A stretch of DNA of 64,000 bases from Girardinichthys multiradiatus (GCF_021462225.1 NC_061795.1:51243380-51307379), one strand, 5' to 3'; shown: positions 40,672 to 54,500, counted from the stretch's first letter. Numbers and translations: made by a program. Notes: a model not told the origin generated them from the sequence alone.

Positions 40672-40808
40672 TCACTCTCGTACTCGTCGTCTTCCTCTTT
40701 ATCCAGGACCGGGTCGCGGGGGCAGCAGACTCAGCAGAGACGCCCAGATGTCCCTCTCTCCAGACACCTCCTCCAGCTCCTCCGGGGGGAGCCCAAGGTG
40801 TTCCCTTG
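40672..40808 (-). mobile_element. Rex3 LINE 3' end, antisense
   Basis: The minus strand reads GLPPEELEEVSGERDIW and LLSLLPPRPGPG, then the tail gaagacgacgagtac. This corresponds to 63535..63650 of the right-edge Rex3 copy. It is a 5'-truncated insertion of about 135 bp. Confidence 0.8.
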
Positions 40809-41164
40809 TTCTCACTCTACAGAACATTAATATTAGACCATTTAAAAATAGCAGTGTCAGCATTTTTTCCCATTCTTCAGCATTTTCTGTATCAGATGAA
40901 GATATATTTTGGTCCATCTGAATGGCTGCTGCCTGTTCTCCTCCATGTCTTCTTCCTGGTTTTGGTTTCCATCTTAAAGCTTCTGAGATCATTTTAGCTG
41001 AGCCATTACTTTTAGTTGACTCTAACCAGAATATCCAACATTAAATAAGGACAGCCTACTGAACACGTCTGATCCAGTGATAGAATCAGCAGCAGGCAAG
41101 GGTTTTTAATTTAGCAGTAACACACAAAAGGATGATAAAGACTGAACACAAATGTTGCAAAATA

Positions 41165-41285
41165 AAACTCATTTTTCTTCCACTTAATAACTCTGCATTA
41201 CTTTATGTTGGTCTGTCACAAAAATCCCCACAAAATCCAATGTTTGTCGAGAAAATGTGGGAAACTTTTGCAGTTGTATCCTTGG
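41165..41285 (+). mobile_element. Tc1-like terminal fragment
   Basis: The 'ttatgttggtctgtcacaaa' and 'gggaaacttttgcagttgta' blocks match the inner and outer terminal repeat of the 42989 family, but are worn. Confidence 0.4.
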
Positions 41286-41289
41286 CTTT

Positions 41290-42980
41290 TTACAGTCAGG
41301 AATGATCCCAAGCAGAGTCAACTGGATCAATCCAAAAACCGGATTTGATCTTGATCTTAGAAATTTTACTCGTCTCTGTTTAAATCTTCAAAGTTAGAAA
41401 ACTATCTGAACCGAATCATAAAAATAAATAATAGAATGGTAATGTCTATGTAGGAATGTTTACTGCTTTATCTTTTTATTTATTTTTATTTCCCTCTGTT
41501 TTTCTTCTCTTTGAGGTCAGCTTTTATGAAAGACCAGTGCCCTCTTGTGGTCAAAAGCTGAATCAGGAACATGAAGAAGCAAAGAAGATGCGTAGATTTA
41601 AATAGTCAAACCTTTAATGTCCTCTACACAAGAGTCCACAGGCCTTACAGAACATGACCTGCATGCATCAGCATTGTCATAATAATCTACTGTTGCTCTT
41701 ATAGAAAACTTACATAAAGAAAATATACAAAACTACAAAATAACAAGCCCCAAAAAGCCAAGGAAGTGGTTCTCTATTTGTATTTATATTTGGAAAAAGA
41801 TGCATTAAAACATGTGATCAATCAGGGGTTAATGATACGATACTAAAGTTTAACCACGAATAACTGAAGACAGGACTGCCAGACTGGAATGCCCTGCAGG
41901 AAGCATGCAGACAAGATCTAACCATATCTGACAGATGTATTCATTATTTTTTAAGTGGTGGAGAAGATTTTCCACAAGAGTAGAAGAGATAATGAAAACA
42001 TGAAGAAAAAGTAAAGTTACAGTAAAAGATATCAGCTGTTTCTTATAGGAGCTGAAAAAGAGGACTCAGCTACTGAATATAAGTCAGGAAGTGCAACGCC
42101 AGCATTGCTCCTCTTTCCTTCCGTCCTTCCATCTCTCCTCTTTCCTTCCTTCCTTTTCAGCAAAGTCATGGAAAAGAAAAGCTCCCTCTGCTCTCACCAG
42201 TCTGCATCAACTTCTTTTCTCTTGTTTTTAGCTACGATCATTCTTACAGGCGGGTTTCATTTTCTTTCCTCCTCCTCTCATGCCTTCACCACTAAATCAG
42301 CAACATGTGGGATTAATCCATACCAGACCTCGTCCCATTCTGATGCAGCCTGCAGGCTTCTCCCTGTGTTTACAATCAGCTTTAACTCTTTACCTCACAA
42401 TGTAAGAAATTAAGATAGAGGAAGAGGAACAGAGGAGCCCTGCTGCTGCATTTCTTTTAGGTGTGTTAGAACAATGTAGACATTTGTTAAGCACAATGTC
42501 ACTTATATTCCTTTTATAAACAGTGAAGAATTCCCAGCACCGGCACCAAGCATGTATCAATATGGGTCCACTGGGATTGTGTTTTAGTGCAGCAGGCGGA
42601 GCTGCTAGTGAGGCTGCAGGAGGGGGAGGCTGGAGCCTGCATGTCTGTGCACGAGAAGGCGTTGTGCTTTTAAAAGTCGTTTCTGTGTGTCTCTGCATGT
42701 GAACATATATGAACAGATTGGCTAATCATGTGACACTGAACCGTGTGTGTAAGGGATGGGGGGGCATTAAGGGCCCGGCGGGGGATGGGCGGTCATGGAC
42801 ACGCATCTGTCCAACATTCCTGCGCCAGTCGGAGTTTCACAGAAATCAGCTCTGCTCTGCAAGAAGCAGCAGCAGCAGCACAGTGCACATTTTCTGTTGG
42901 ACATGGAGAAAAACACCAGGATTGGTTGGAGAACCTGAAGGTAACATATGGAAGACCTGTTCTCATCGACATGTTCTTGT
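41290..42980. other. Intergenic stretch without recognised features
   Basis: This stretch lies between the cngb1-like and mmp15 genes. The frames in it lack splice support or homology that I can recognise. Confidence 0.4.
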
Positions 42981-42988
42981 TCTACAGA

Positions 42989-44672
42989 ACCTTGCAAAGT
43001 ATTCACACCCTTTAAACGTTTCTCACTTTGTCTCATTCCAGCCACAAACTAGTGGGTTTTATTGGGATTTTATATGACAGATGAACACAAAGCAGAGCAG
43101 AACTGGGAAGTGGAAGGAAGACGATTCCTGATTTTCAAAGCTTTTCAAAGCTGAAATATTTAGAAATATTCAGGCTCCTTGACTCTGGTACCCCTAAATA
43201 AAGTCCAGTTCAACCTACTGCCAACAGATGTCACCTAATCAGAGTCCAGCTGTGTGTAATTTAAACTAGCTTCAGATGTTCTCTGAAAGCCCCAGAGGTT
43301 TTTTTTAGAGAACATTAGAGAACAACCAGTGTCATGAAGGCCAAGGAACACAGCAGACAGGTCAGGGAGGGAGTTCTGGATCAGTCAAAAGCAGGGTTGG
43401 GTTTTACAACAACATCCCAATATTAAGCATCTCCCAGAGCTCTGTTCAACCCACCATCTAAACATGAAGACAGGATGGACCAACTGCAGACCTACCAAGA
43501 CATGGACGTCCAACCTGATTGACTGGCCAAGGAGAGCATTAATTCAGCAGACAAGAGGACCATGGTAACTCTGGAGGAGCTGCAGAGCTCCACTGCTCTT
43601 TACACAGGACAATTATTTGTATAGAACCACAAATCTGTTCTTAAAGCTGCAGTAGGGAGTTCTGAAAAATCTTTGGATTTAGCCTGTACAAGCACACTTT
43701 GCAGGTCCCTCCCCCTTGCTCTCCGCTGTGCTACAGCTCCTCCCTCCATAGCAAAGCCTGCTGGGAACACACAGGCCAGTAAGCAGCGCCACCAATGACG
43801 GCTATGGCACATTCACTGGTAGAGACAAAACATCAACGATATGCTTTACATTGACTATGACCTGCCCATACTTTGACTAAAAGCTTGGTCCTTAAATCAT
43901 TAGCACAGCTGCAGCACACCAGCAGTCTTGAACTTGAACAATGGTACGCGCTGTGCAGGGGGGAGGGATGCGAGACACTGCTAAGACATTCCTCCTGGCT
44001 CTGATGGGTTGGTTCTGAATGGGAGTAGCGTGTTTCTGGAAATGGCAGTAGGACCACTGGGAGGAACCAGAGGAGCTGGATTTTGTCCCAGATCATCTGT
44101 CTCATATTTTACTGTTGGGATATATTGACAGTTCTAACAAATATGTGAAAATTCATTTTTACAAAATTTACCTGCAGCAGCTTTAATGGGAGAGGAGCAA
44201 GAAGAAAGTGGTCGTTTTAAAAAGCCAGAAGTATTGTTTGCAGTCTGCCACAAACCAGAAAAGAAGCAGAGCAAACATGTGGAAAAAGTGCTCTGATCAA
44301 AGGAGACTAAAACTGAACTGCTTGGCCAACATTTAAATTATTATGTCTGGGTAAAAACCAAAACCCTGAACACACCATCTCTAGAGTGAAATATAGTGAT
44401 GGCAGCATCATGCTGTGGCACAGGGAAGCTGGTCAGAGTTGATGGGAAGATGGATGGAGCTAAATCCAGGACATCCTGGAAGAAAACACTTTGAGGTTTT
44501 TATTAGTAAAACACTGAAACCAGGTATTATTTTCCTTCCACTTCAGATCTTCACTACTTCAATCTTAAATCCTAATAAAATGTACTAATAATAGACGTTT
44601 GTGGTTGTCACTATTGATAAAAAACATGAAAAAGTTGAAGGAGTATTAATAGTTTTGCAAGGCTGTGTAGTA
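42989..44672 (+). mobile_element. Decayed Tc1-like transposon with a nested short element
   Basis: The terminal repeats begin ccttgcaaagtattcacacc on the left and end tagttttgcaaggctgtgt on the right. The plus strand shows worn transposase-gene landmarks: 'atcatgaaggccaaggaaca', 'gaccaactgcagacctacca', 'gatggcagcatcatgctgtg' and 'gggaagctggtcagagttga'. A 546-bp element (43641..44186) interrupts it. A sibling at 59321 carries the same landmarks. It lies just downstream of mmp15. Confidence 0.75.
43641..44186. mobile_element. Nested non-autonomous element with ttaaagctgcagtagg ends
   Basis: The left end ttaaagctgcagtagg and right end cctgcagcagctttaa are inverted repeats. The interior has no coding capacity. 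Removal would rejoin the Tc1 landmarks 'aaatctgtt' and 'gagaggagcaagaag', so it inserted after the Tc1-like element. Confidence 0.65.
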
Positions 44673-44710
44673 AGTGAAGCACCTTTGTCAGTTTGTACAT
44701 TTCTATGTGT

Positions 44711-44716
44711 TTTATT
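44711..44716 (-). promoter_or_regulatory. Possible polyadenylation signal of mmp15
   Basis: The plus-strand tttatt reads aataaa on the minus strand, about 400 bp downstream of the mmp15 stop. It is the first canonical hexamer noticed before the Tc1-like element at 44672. Confidence 0.3.
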
Positions 44717-45116
44717 TACTTTTCCTGCATTTTTGCTCCAGGTGGATCCCTCAAACCAGCAGAAATACAGAAACTATTAGAAAAGTGTGCTGTGTTTTCT
44801 ACAGTCCAAATAACGTGGCTAAAAGATATTTTATGCAGTGACACATTCTCTAAGAAACACAGGCACAATTTTAGACTATTTTAAGGCACAAAGAACAGGA
44901 CTCTGGCAGAGCTACATTTAAGGGCAGAATGAGGGAAACTGTAGTTCCACAGGCACGGACCTCCCTACTTCTCACAAAGTATAACTGGGGCCAGAATGTT
45001 GAAGTAACCCACCGCCAGCTCTCTGAAACCTCTTTTCCTCACACGTTCAATAAAAAGGTTAATGATAGAGACCGCACTGCAGAAATGATGAACGGCTGTT
45101 CTATCTTTTATATTTG

Positions 45117-45577
45117 TCACACCCAGTCCTGCAGTGAACGCTTGCAGTGCACCAAGGCTCTTGGGGTTTCCTTGTTCTGCAGAGTTCTGAGGATGGCGTA
45201 GATCAGGATGAGGATGCACAAGATGAGCACCAAAGGGACAGTCACCATGATCAGGGTCATGACCTTTGATTTGTTGTCAGCCACAGTGACGACCACGTTC
45301 ACCTCTTTGTCCTCGTCTTCCCCTGTGCTGTCAGGCTTGGTCTCCACGTCCTGGTTGCTGTCGGGCTTTGTGGGCTCATCTTTGCTTGGGTGTGTAGGAC
45401 GGACTGGTTTCCCCTCTGGCTTTTGGTCATTGTCTGGGTCTGGGTCTAGCTTTGGATCGGGGACTCCAACACAGCCCATGAAGTCCTTCAGGATGGAGCG
45501 TGGATAGCCTTTGTCTGCCTCTGTTCTGTGGTTGTCAAACCTCCAATAATTGGAGTCTTTGTAGAAATAAGTGTAGG
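45117..45577 (-). CDS. mmp15: mmp15 terminal exon: blade 4, stalk, transmembrane helix, tail
   Basis: After a gtcttgcag acceptor the exon encodes [29 protein letters not shown] (the second hemopexin cysteine) and an acidic Pro/Asp/Lys stalk. A helix follows around [20 protein letters not shown], then a basic tail ending CKRSLQDWV and TGA at 45117-45119. The intron before it is 6.1 kb and contains L2 copy 2. The W-V terminus matches the MT-MMP endocytic/PDZ-type tail. Confidence 0.92.
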
Positions 45578-48500
45578 CTGCAAGACAGGACGAGATAGTG
45601 AGCATATAGAGGAATGTATGATGGTTAGAGCATTAGAAAGCTCAATTGTGCTCAGCAATGGTTTTTAGAAGAAAACCAACATCAGTATTACTGGGCTTGA
45701 TACTCTACAGGAGCTAATAGTGGTAGAGACACAAGGGGGCGCTGTTTAAGACAAACAGCCTGAATTTTCTTTACTGTTCACATCCAGTTGGTGTCGCTAA
45801 TGTAAATTTAGGTATGTTTATGAACTTACAAATCTTCCAGCTAAGCAGAGCTGACATCTTCCAGCTTTACTATAAAGCAGAAATTTTTCTGCCTAAAATT
45901 TCCTCCTTTGATTTAAAATTTGTCTCGACAGATCAACCCTATATTGAGTTTCCGTCCATTGAGCAGACACAGGAATGCTGTTTTAAACTTTCTCACACCC
46001 CCCAACATAAGGAACCTCTCCACATTTTACAACAGAAGCAGTGTTCAGACTGCCTCTGCTGGACAGGCGTGGTAAGGCGTATTCGTCACTTCCTGTTCTC
46101 ACTGTTGCACTCGGTGAATTGTTTGGTGTGTGAAGCTCATCGTTTGATCTGATTTATCTCTACTGTGATATCTCTTACTTGTTCTAATACATAAGCACGT
46201 TAAAACACATACTTTCTGTTGCTACTTTTAACGTTTGGAGACTCTCCGTGTTTTACACGGTTTTTCTAGTAGTGGTAAAGGGTCGCTAGCTTAGCTTTAG
46301 CTCCATCATGGCTACCCGTTCTACTGTTTCTCTCTCTGAGTCTCCTCCTCTGTCCTTCTCTCTGTGTCAGATGTTCAGTTACTCCTCTGCCTCCTTTAGT
46401 GATAATGGGACGTGTAATAAATGTAGCATTTTTGTGGCTTTGGAGGCGAGAGTGTCAGAACTGGAGGCCCCGCTCCACGCTGTTGAAAAACCAGCAGATA
46501 GCCGAGGCCCCTTAGCCAGCGCGGAGCCACCGAGGGTAGCTCCCCGTAGCAGTCCTCCAGCAGAGCCCGCACAACCAGGGCATCGGGCAGGCTGGGTGAC
46601 GGTACGTAGAAAGCATAGTCCTAGATCCCAGCCCACAGGTCACCACCAACCCGTCTGCGTTTCTAACAGATTTTCCCCGCTCAGTGACACACCCGCTGAG
46701 AAGCCAACTCTGGTAATTGGCAGCTCCATAGTCAGGAACGTGGCACTAGAGACACCAGCGACCATAGTCAAATGTCTGCCAGGGGCCAGAACGGGCAACA
46801 TCAAATCCTACCTGAAACTGCTGGCTAAGGATCAGTAAGATTGTTATTCATGATGGTGGTAATGACACCCGGTTACGTCAATCGGAGGTCACCAAAGTTA
46901 GTGTTGCTTCGGTGTGTAAGTTTGCCAAAACAATGTCGGACTCCGTAATTTCCTCTGGTCCCCTCCCCGATCTGACCAGTGACGACATGTTTAGCCGCAT
47001 GCTGTCATTCAACCGCTGGCTGTCTAGGTGGTGTCCAGAAAACAATGTGAGTTACATTGATAATTGGCGAACATTTTGGGGAAAACCTGGTCTGATCCGG
47101 AGAGACGGCATCCATCCCATTTTGGATGGAGCAGCTCTTCTTTCTAGGAATCTGGCCGAATTTATGAGTTCTCCAAACCTCTGACAACCCAGGGTTCAGA
47201 CCAGGAAGCAGGGTTGCGGTTTAACACTCCTCTCTGCAGCTTCTGTACTGCTACCCACCCATTACCCTATTAAGACAGTGTCTCGCCCACGGCCAAAATT
47301 GAATAGATTAAAAAATAATCTAAAAGGAGGAAATCAGGAAAATCTCATAAAAATAAACACAACTCAGACTAAAAAGAAAAATAAAACAATTAAATGTGGC
47401 TTACTGAACATAAGATCTCTCTCTTCAAAGACATTGCTAGTTAATGACCTGATTTGTGACAATCAGATTGATTTACTTTGCCTCACAGAAACCTGGCTAC
47501 AGCAAGAGGATTATGTTACTTTAAATGAGTCAACTCCTACTAATTATTTAAATTTTCACATTCCTCAAAATACTGGGTGAGGAGGAGGAGTAGCAACCAT
47601 CTTTCAGTCCAATTTATTGATTAGTCCCAGACCAATCAATAGCTACAACTCTTTTGAATATTTAATCCTTAGTTTTCCTCATCCAAATTGCAAAGCAGTA
47701 AAACCTCTTCTGTTTGTTGTTTTGTACCGTCCACCAGGCCCTTACTCTCAATTTTTAGATCAGTTTTCAGACCTTTTATCTGATTTAGTGTAAAATACAG
47801 ATAAAGTTATTATAGTGGGGGATTTTAACATTGATGTAGACGCTGAAAGTGATAGCCTAAATATAGCGTTTAATGCTGTCTTAGACTCAATTGGCTTTGC
47901 TCAAAACATTAACAAACCTACCCACCTTTGTCTTCATTCTCTGGACCTTGTGCTGACATATGGCATTGAGTGTAAAGACATAACAATATTCTCTCATAAC
48001 CCTGTCCTGTCTGACCATTTCTTAATAACCTTTGAGTTTAATTTAACCGAGTACTCCACACCTGAAAGAAAATTTCATTATAGTAGATCATTATCAGGCG
48101 ATGCTGTAACAACCTTTAAAGAATCTGTTCCACTTTTCATTTCTTCATTATCACTGAAAAGCACAGTGGAGGGCGATAATTTTGTTTCTGACCCTTCACA
48201 AATTGATTCTTTTGTTCATAGTGTTTCTTCATCATTGTGTGATGCATTAGACAATGCAGCCCCCTTGAAAAAGAAGGTAATTATTCATAGGAGGCTAGCT
48301 CCTTGGTTTAATTCAGAGCTGCGTACTTTAAAGCACAATGTTAGAAAATTGGAGAGAAAATGGCACTGTACACACCTAGAGGATTCCTACTTACCCTGGA
48401 AAAATAGCCTACTGTTGTATAAAAAGACACTTCGCCAAGCTAGAACAGCTTATTTCTCATGATTAATAGAAGAGAACAAGAATAATCCTAGGTTTCTCTT

Positions 48501-51500
48501 TAGTACAGTTGCTAAACTTACACAGAGTCATAGCTCTGTTGAGCCATCCATTCCCTTAGCTCTTAGCAGCCATGACTTTATGGGATTCTTCTTAAATAAA
48601 ATTGATTCTATTAAAAAGAAAATCTTTGACATACTCCCGAAGATGATTACTTCATCCTCAGCAAGTGAGACAACATTGGAAATAACTGTAGAACCTGATT
48701 TGTGTTTGGACTGTTTTGATCCTGTGGAGCTTCCTGAGTTATCAGAAATATTAGCTTCATCTAAACCTTCAACTTGTATGTTAGACCCAATCCCAACCAA
48801 ATTATTTAAGGAAGTGTTCCCTCTGATTACCAGACCCATTTTAGATATGATTAACCTATCCTTAGTAAATGGATCAGAACCACAGGCTTTTAAGGTAGCT
48901 GTCATTAAACCTTTACTTAAGAAACCTTCGCTTGATCGAGATGACTTGAAAAATTACAGACCTATATCCAATCTTCCATTCTTATCTAAACTTCTTGAGA
49001 AAATAGTTGCTAATCAAATGTGTGAACATTTATACAGTAATGACCTGTTTAAAGAGTTTCAGTCAGGTTTCAGAACTCATCATAGCACTGAAACAGCTCT
49101 GCTGAAAGTCACTAATGATATTCTTATGGCCTCAGATAATGGACTTGTGTCTGTTCTGGTTCTGTTAGATCTCAGTGCTGCATTTGATCCAGTCGATCAT
49201 AATATTCTCTTAGAAAGGCTGGAATATGCTGTAGGGATCAGGGGAACATCACTAGGCTGGTTTAAATCTTATCTGTCTGACAGATTCCAGTTTGTTCATG
49301 TAAATAATAAATCATCTTTAAACTCCAGGGTTAATTGTGGAGTACCACAGGGCTCAGTACTTGGGCCAATTCTCTTTACTATATATATGCTTCCAATAGG
49401 TCAAATTATCAGGCAGCATAGGATAACTTTTCATTGTTACGCTGATGATACTCAGCTTTACTTATCCATAAATCCTGATGAACCCAACCAGTTAGATAGA
49501 CTACAAGCATGTCTTGAAGATATAAAAACTTGGATGACGTTAAATTGTTTGCTTCTAAATTCAGACAAGACAGAAGTTGTCGTCTTTGGACTGGAGTCTT
49601 TAAAAAAGAAACTGTTTAGTCAATCACTTAACCTGGATGGCATTAAATTGACCTCCGATAATAAAGTAAAAAACCTTGGTGTTATTTTTGACCAGGACAT
49701 GTCATTTAAATCTCATATTAAACAGGTTTCTAGGATTTTCTTCTTTCATCTCCAGAACATTGCCAAAATTAGAAATATCCTGTCCAGGAGTGACGCTGAA
49801 AAACTAGTCCATGCATTTGTTACTTCAAGGCTGGACTATTGTAATTCTTTACTATCAGGATGTCCACAAAATGCAGTTAAAAGCCTTCAGCTGATTCAAA
49901 ATGCTGCAGCAAGAGTTCTGATGAAAATTAAAAAGAGAGATCATATTTCTCCTATTTTAGCTTCCCTTCATTGGCTCCCTGTTAAATCCAGAATAGAATT
50001 TAAAATTCTCCTCCTCACATATAAAGCCCTTAATGATCTAGCTCCATCATACATCAGAGATCTGATTGGTCCATATGTTCCAAACAGAGCACTTTGTTCT
50101 CAGACTGCAGGTTTACTGGTGGTTCCTAGAGTCTCTAGAAGTAGAATGGGAGGCAGATCCTTTAGTTATCAGGCTCCTCTCCTGTGGAACCAGCTCCCAG
50201 TTTTAGTCCGTGAGGCAGACACCCTGTCTACTTTTAAGGCTAGGCTTAAAACTTTCCTTTTTGATAAAGCTTATAGTTAGATTGGCTTAGGATATCCTGA
50301 GCTATCTCTGTAGTTATGCTGCTATAGGCTTAGGCTGCTGGAGGACATAATGACCACTTTCACTCTCTTCACTACATTCTCATACTACTCTCTAATTCTG
50401 CATTATTTGCTGTTATTTCAGCTTTTAACTATGTTCTCTCTATTCTCTTCCTAGAAGCTACACATGGCCTGACTCTGTGTCTACCTGTGACACCTTTCTG
50501 GAGAGGGGCATCGTCTGAGCTTCTGCTGGCAACCACTTAATGCTCACCTTCTACAGATGATCCACATGGCCCTGTCTTTCAGTGTTTAACCCTTTCTCTC
50601 TCCTAGACATGGCTACTGACTGAGCTTCTACTTTGACTAACTCTATGTGCTCTCTTTCAGACTCTATCCTTGAAAACTGGCTCAGAGTTTATCTGTTCTT
50701 TCTTTCTAGATGAAACGACTAAAGGAGCTACATCCATTAACATTTACTTTTCCTTCCCATAGAAAGTACTCCTGGATCAGTGCTTCTTTGTTCTCTTTGT
50801 GTCTCTGCTCTGTTCTCTCAAACCTCCAGTCGGTCGTGACAGATGGCCGCTCACACTGAGCCTGGTTCTGGTTCTGCTGGAGGTTTCTTCCTGTTAAAAG
50901 GGAGTTTTTCCTCTCCACTGTCGCTACATGCATGCTCAGTATGAGGGATTGCTGCAAAGTCAACACCAGTGACTGTCCACTGTCTCTACATGCTCATCCA
51001 GGAGGAGTGAATGCTGCAAGTCACTGACTGGATGAAATCTGCTGGGTTTCCTTAGATAGAAAAACTTTTTATCCAATTTGAATAAATAACTGAATCTGAC
51101 TGAACTGTTCAATGATTACAATTAATTGGAATGTTTGAACCTGACTTTGTGAAGAACCTTGAGACAACATATGTTGTGAATTGGCGCTATATAAATAAAC
51201 TGAAATGAATTGAATAGACCATCCGTTTGTAGGTTGTGGCCTTAAGGCAATAAATTTATATCGGCTTGTCAATAAACCAATGAGTCTAGTGGATGTGACA
51301 GGAGCGTGACGTGAAGAACCACACATTTATCTTACTGTTTATTTTCCCCGCCTGCACATTTGGCCCTGCAGTAGAAAGCTGGGTGCTTGCAGAGGCAGCA
51401 TGGGTGGAGGAGAGACCTGATGGAGTGCATACAGAACAGTGCAGACCAGAGCCCTCTTCATCTCTCTGCTCTGCTTCCTTCAGCCTGTCCAGCCTCTGAT

Positions 51501-54500
51501 GTATTTTTTTTTTTTACACACTTTAATTCACCAGGCAAATGTTTCGATCTCTCCCTTCCTCTGCTTCTCGTCTGTTTATGCTGGTTTCCAGCTTCCCACA
51601 CTTAATACAAAGATTTCTGCTCTTATAAACAGCGGCTGTGCTTATGACTCCTCCAGAATAGTGGTTGGAAACAGCCCAATACCTCCATCATCACTGAGGA
51701 AGGCTCCTCTGGGGGAGGGAGGGATCTTGCCCCAACTGCTGATTGGTTTGGGGAAGTCGCGGTCTGTGGTCCGAGTCTCCTCGTTGTAATGCCAGTACCT
51801 GCAGACAAACAACAATAAATCACATTGTTGAATCAGTTCAACAGTATTTTTACTTCACCTTCATTGTTGTGTTATGTACCTGTCCCCACTGAAGAAGTAT
51901 GTGTACTCATTTGGCTCCCACCAAATAGCTGTATCAATCTTGTGCGTGGGAATTCCTCGCCCGTACTGATACAAGGGCTGCGGGTACCCAGGCAGCACGT
52001 CTGCCTCCCTGAACAGCCAATATCTATCATCTGGAAGGACAAAAGGACATCCAGTTCTCTAAGCACAGAGACAGAACAAATAAAGGCAGGGGGCAAGGCC
52101 TGGTGACCCAAATAAAGGACATAAAAGCCATACATAACTTAAACATGATGTCCTTAAGTATTTAATTATCTGCTAGGCACTGCACACCTATAGCAGTACA
52201 TAAATCCTGAGCAAAACATTGAGTAATATAATGATTTTATCAGTCATATTTGATTTATTCATTTATTTTTTAGCAACTTTTCTGTTCAGGCTGGAAAATT
52301 CGAGCTCTTGGATGATTTAACAAAATCTCAAACCAGACCACAGGTTCTGCTTCAAGAAAAGCTTCTCCAGGACAAATTTCTCTTATAAACCTTTTTATTT
52401 TTCAGGCTTTAATGAAAGTATCCGTAATAAACTCCAGGACCTTGCAAAAGAGGAGTGAAGTTATGCGGGATGTAACTACAGCATTGTTAGGAACTGTGTC
52501 CTTCCACCACAGGAACTGCAAGATATCTCTGTGGTCTAGAGCTACTAGTATCTGATTAAACATGCCTTCAGTGTCTGCCATTTTACCATTGGTCCCTTAT
52601 CAAAAGCAAATCAGCATATTTAATAATTTGTCAGGTCTGGTCCCTGGTGGACAGTATCGTTGAGGGATACCCTGGCGTACTTAGCTGCCCAGTCAAACAT
52701 GACCCGTACCTTTCCAGGCTTGTGTGGATGAGTCACTGGGTGATGTGGGAGGTACAAGACCCTGCCATCGTTGCGGTCAGGTGACGAAGTTGGGACCTTT
52801 TCTGCATACCTTTGGTCAGTGGTTGACTTGATAGCCTCTACATCTCTTTTAGGTCTATGTTGTTTGTTAGTCTGTGTTCCAGTAGTAGAAGTCTGTGCGT
52901 TGCTAAATTGATACTGTTTGATAATGTCACATTTTACTTCCTTAAAACTTATGTCTCGGGTGTAGCATGAGCCTTCTTTGGAGACTAAATCTTCCGTCAG
53001 CTTAATTACCTTGTGGTCATTGATTGATAGATTGTTCTCTTGTGTGGGGTCATCAAATTTCCAAAACCGTTCTCAGGTTAGCAGACTGTGATCTGACTTG
53101 AGAAAGTAGACCCTAGCATTCATGCCTTCTTTGTGATCAGTTGGCACATTTATGGCCCAGCCTAGCACTGTTCTAATGACATATGGGTCCCCATCTCCTC
53201 CTACTCGATATTCTTTGGCTCTGCATACAGAACTACAAACGCAGCTTTTCTGACTGATATCAATTTCCAGTTTTCTTTATGGTCTGACCAGCAGACTGAA
53301 AATGGTGGAAGATCTGAGGTTGGATGCATGTATCTCATGATTCGACCAGCCAATCACCAATTAGACCCAATTAAGGGAAAATGGCTGGTTCCAATCTCTG
53401 GGCAAGTGGTTGGTACATTTCTACAAAAAGGCTTTAAATGAACAAAAGATGAAGGATCAGCCAATGAGATAAATAATCTAAAAAACCTTTAAATCTAAAA
53501 ACTCAATGTGCTGTTTCAAAGGAATATGGAAAACTAAAGCTTTGCATTTCAGAACCTTCTGGTTATGAGACAAAAAATATCTACTCCTGCAAAAACCGAC
53601 CAAATAGAGTTCAGTAAAACTCAGCTCCACTGCCTGAAAAGTATCAATTTGTGAATGAAAGCTTCTGAAATCCAGAAAATTCATCAGAAATCAACAATCT
53701 GTCAAACTAAATGTGCCCCGGCTGTTTGCTGAGTAGAGCAGAGAAAGAGGGTGATGCAATCCCTCACCTCCCTCTCTTGAGACCTTCTGGGGCTCAGCTG
53801 AAGGGTTCTGGCTCAACAACAGCTGCCACGCTGCAGAGGTCTCATTCAGGGAGAACTCAAGGAACTCACGCACACTCAAACACAAAACTGCATCTCAGTC
53901 TTTAGCCAGCAATCACTTAGCCAAGAGGAGAACTTTCTTTTTCACTTTGAAAGACTAAAACATTTCTGTGTGAGCTAAGCTCCTCATGAATCAAGCTGTG
54001 TGCTGAAAAATGCTGCGTTTGCACTGTTTTCAATCAAATCAAAGCACAGCCTCGTGTTTCGCTCCTCATTTTGTGTTTGTTGATCGCTGAAACTTTTCCA
54101 CTCTGGCATCAGTGAAAGGGAAGCACGTGGAGAAAGCTGCTTAAAGGTTCTACCTTTAAAGAAGACAAATTTGCCATCGTGTCGTTCATAGGCTGCATCA
54201 ATGTCATTAGGGAGACCATTCCAGAAGATGGATATCGGCATGGGGTAGTTATCCAGGACCCGGTTCCTCCGAACCCGCCAGAACCAGCGTCCCTACAGAT
54301 TCAACCAAAGGAATGTTAATTGTTTGATTTCTGTGTAGCTTTTTTAGATTTTTAAATTACTGCTCACCTTGAAAACAAACATCTCCCCCCTCAGCATGGT
54401 CACCGTATCGAAGTCCCCATCACAGATGCTGGGGGGCTCATTGTCCGGCACCTTAGGAGGTCTGGGCGGAGGTGGGAAATCCCTTCTAACTAGTGGGGTG

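Larger units (their letters stand above)
46065..51215 (+). mobile_element. L2 LINE copy 2, nearly full length (about 5.15 kb)
   Basis: The element has the same 5' start, ORF1, ORF2, 3' UTR and aaatgaattgaat tail as copy 1, and lies antisense in the last intron of mmp15. It differs from copy 1 by scattered substitutions and short indels, and is slightly longer because copy 1 lacks part of the 'gtgaattggcgctata' block near its tail. Confidence 0.92.

Noticed and set aside
40635..40997. Plus-strand frame with a signal-peptide-like start (VLTLVLVVFLFIQDRVAG)
   Set aside because: It overlaps an antisense Rex3 3' end (40672..40808), and the apparent hydrophobic start is a chance translation.
53984..54241. 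85-codon frame as an independent small gene
   Set aside because: It is the mmp15 hemopexin exon 54154..54292 plus intron read-through.
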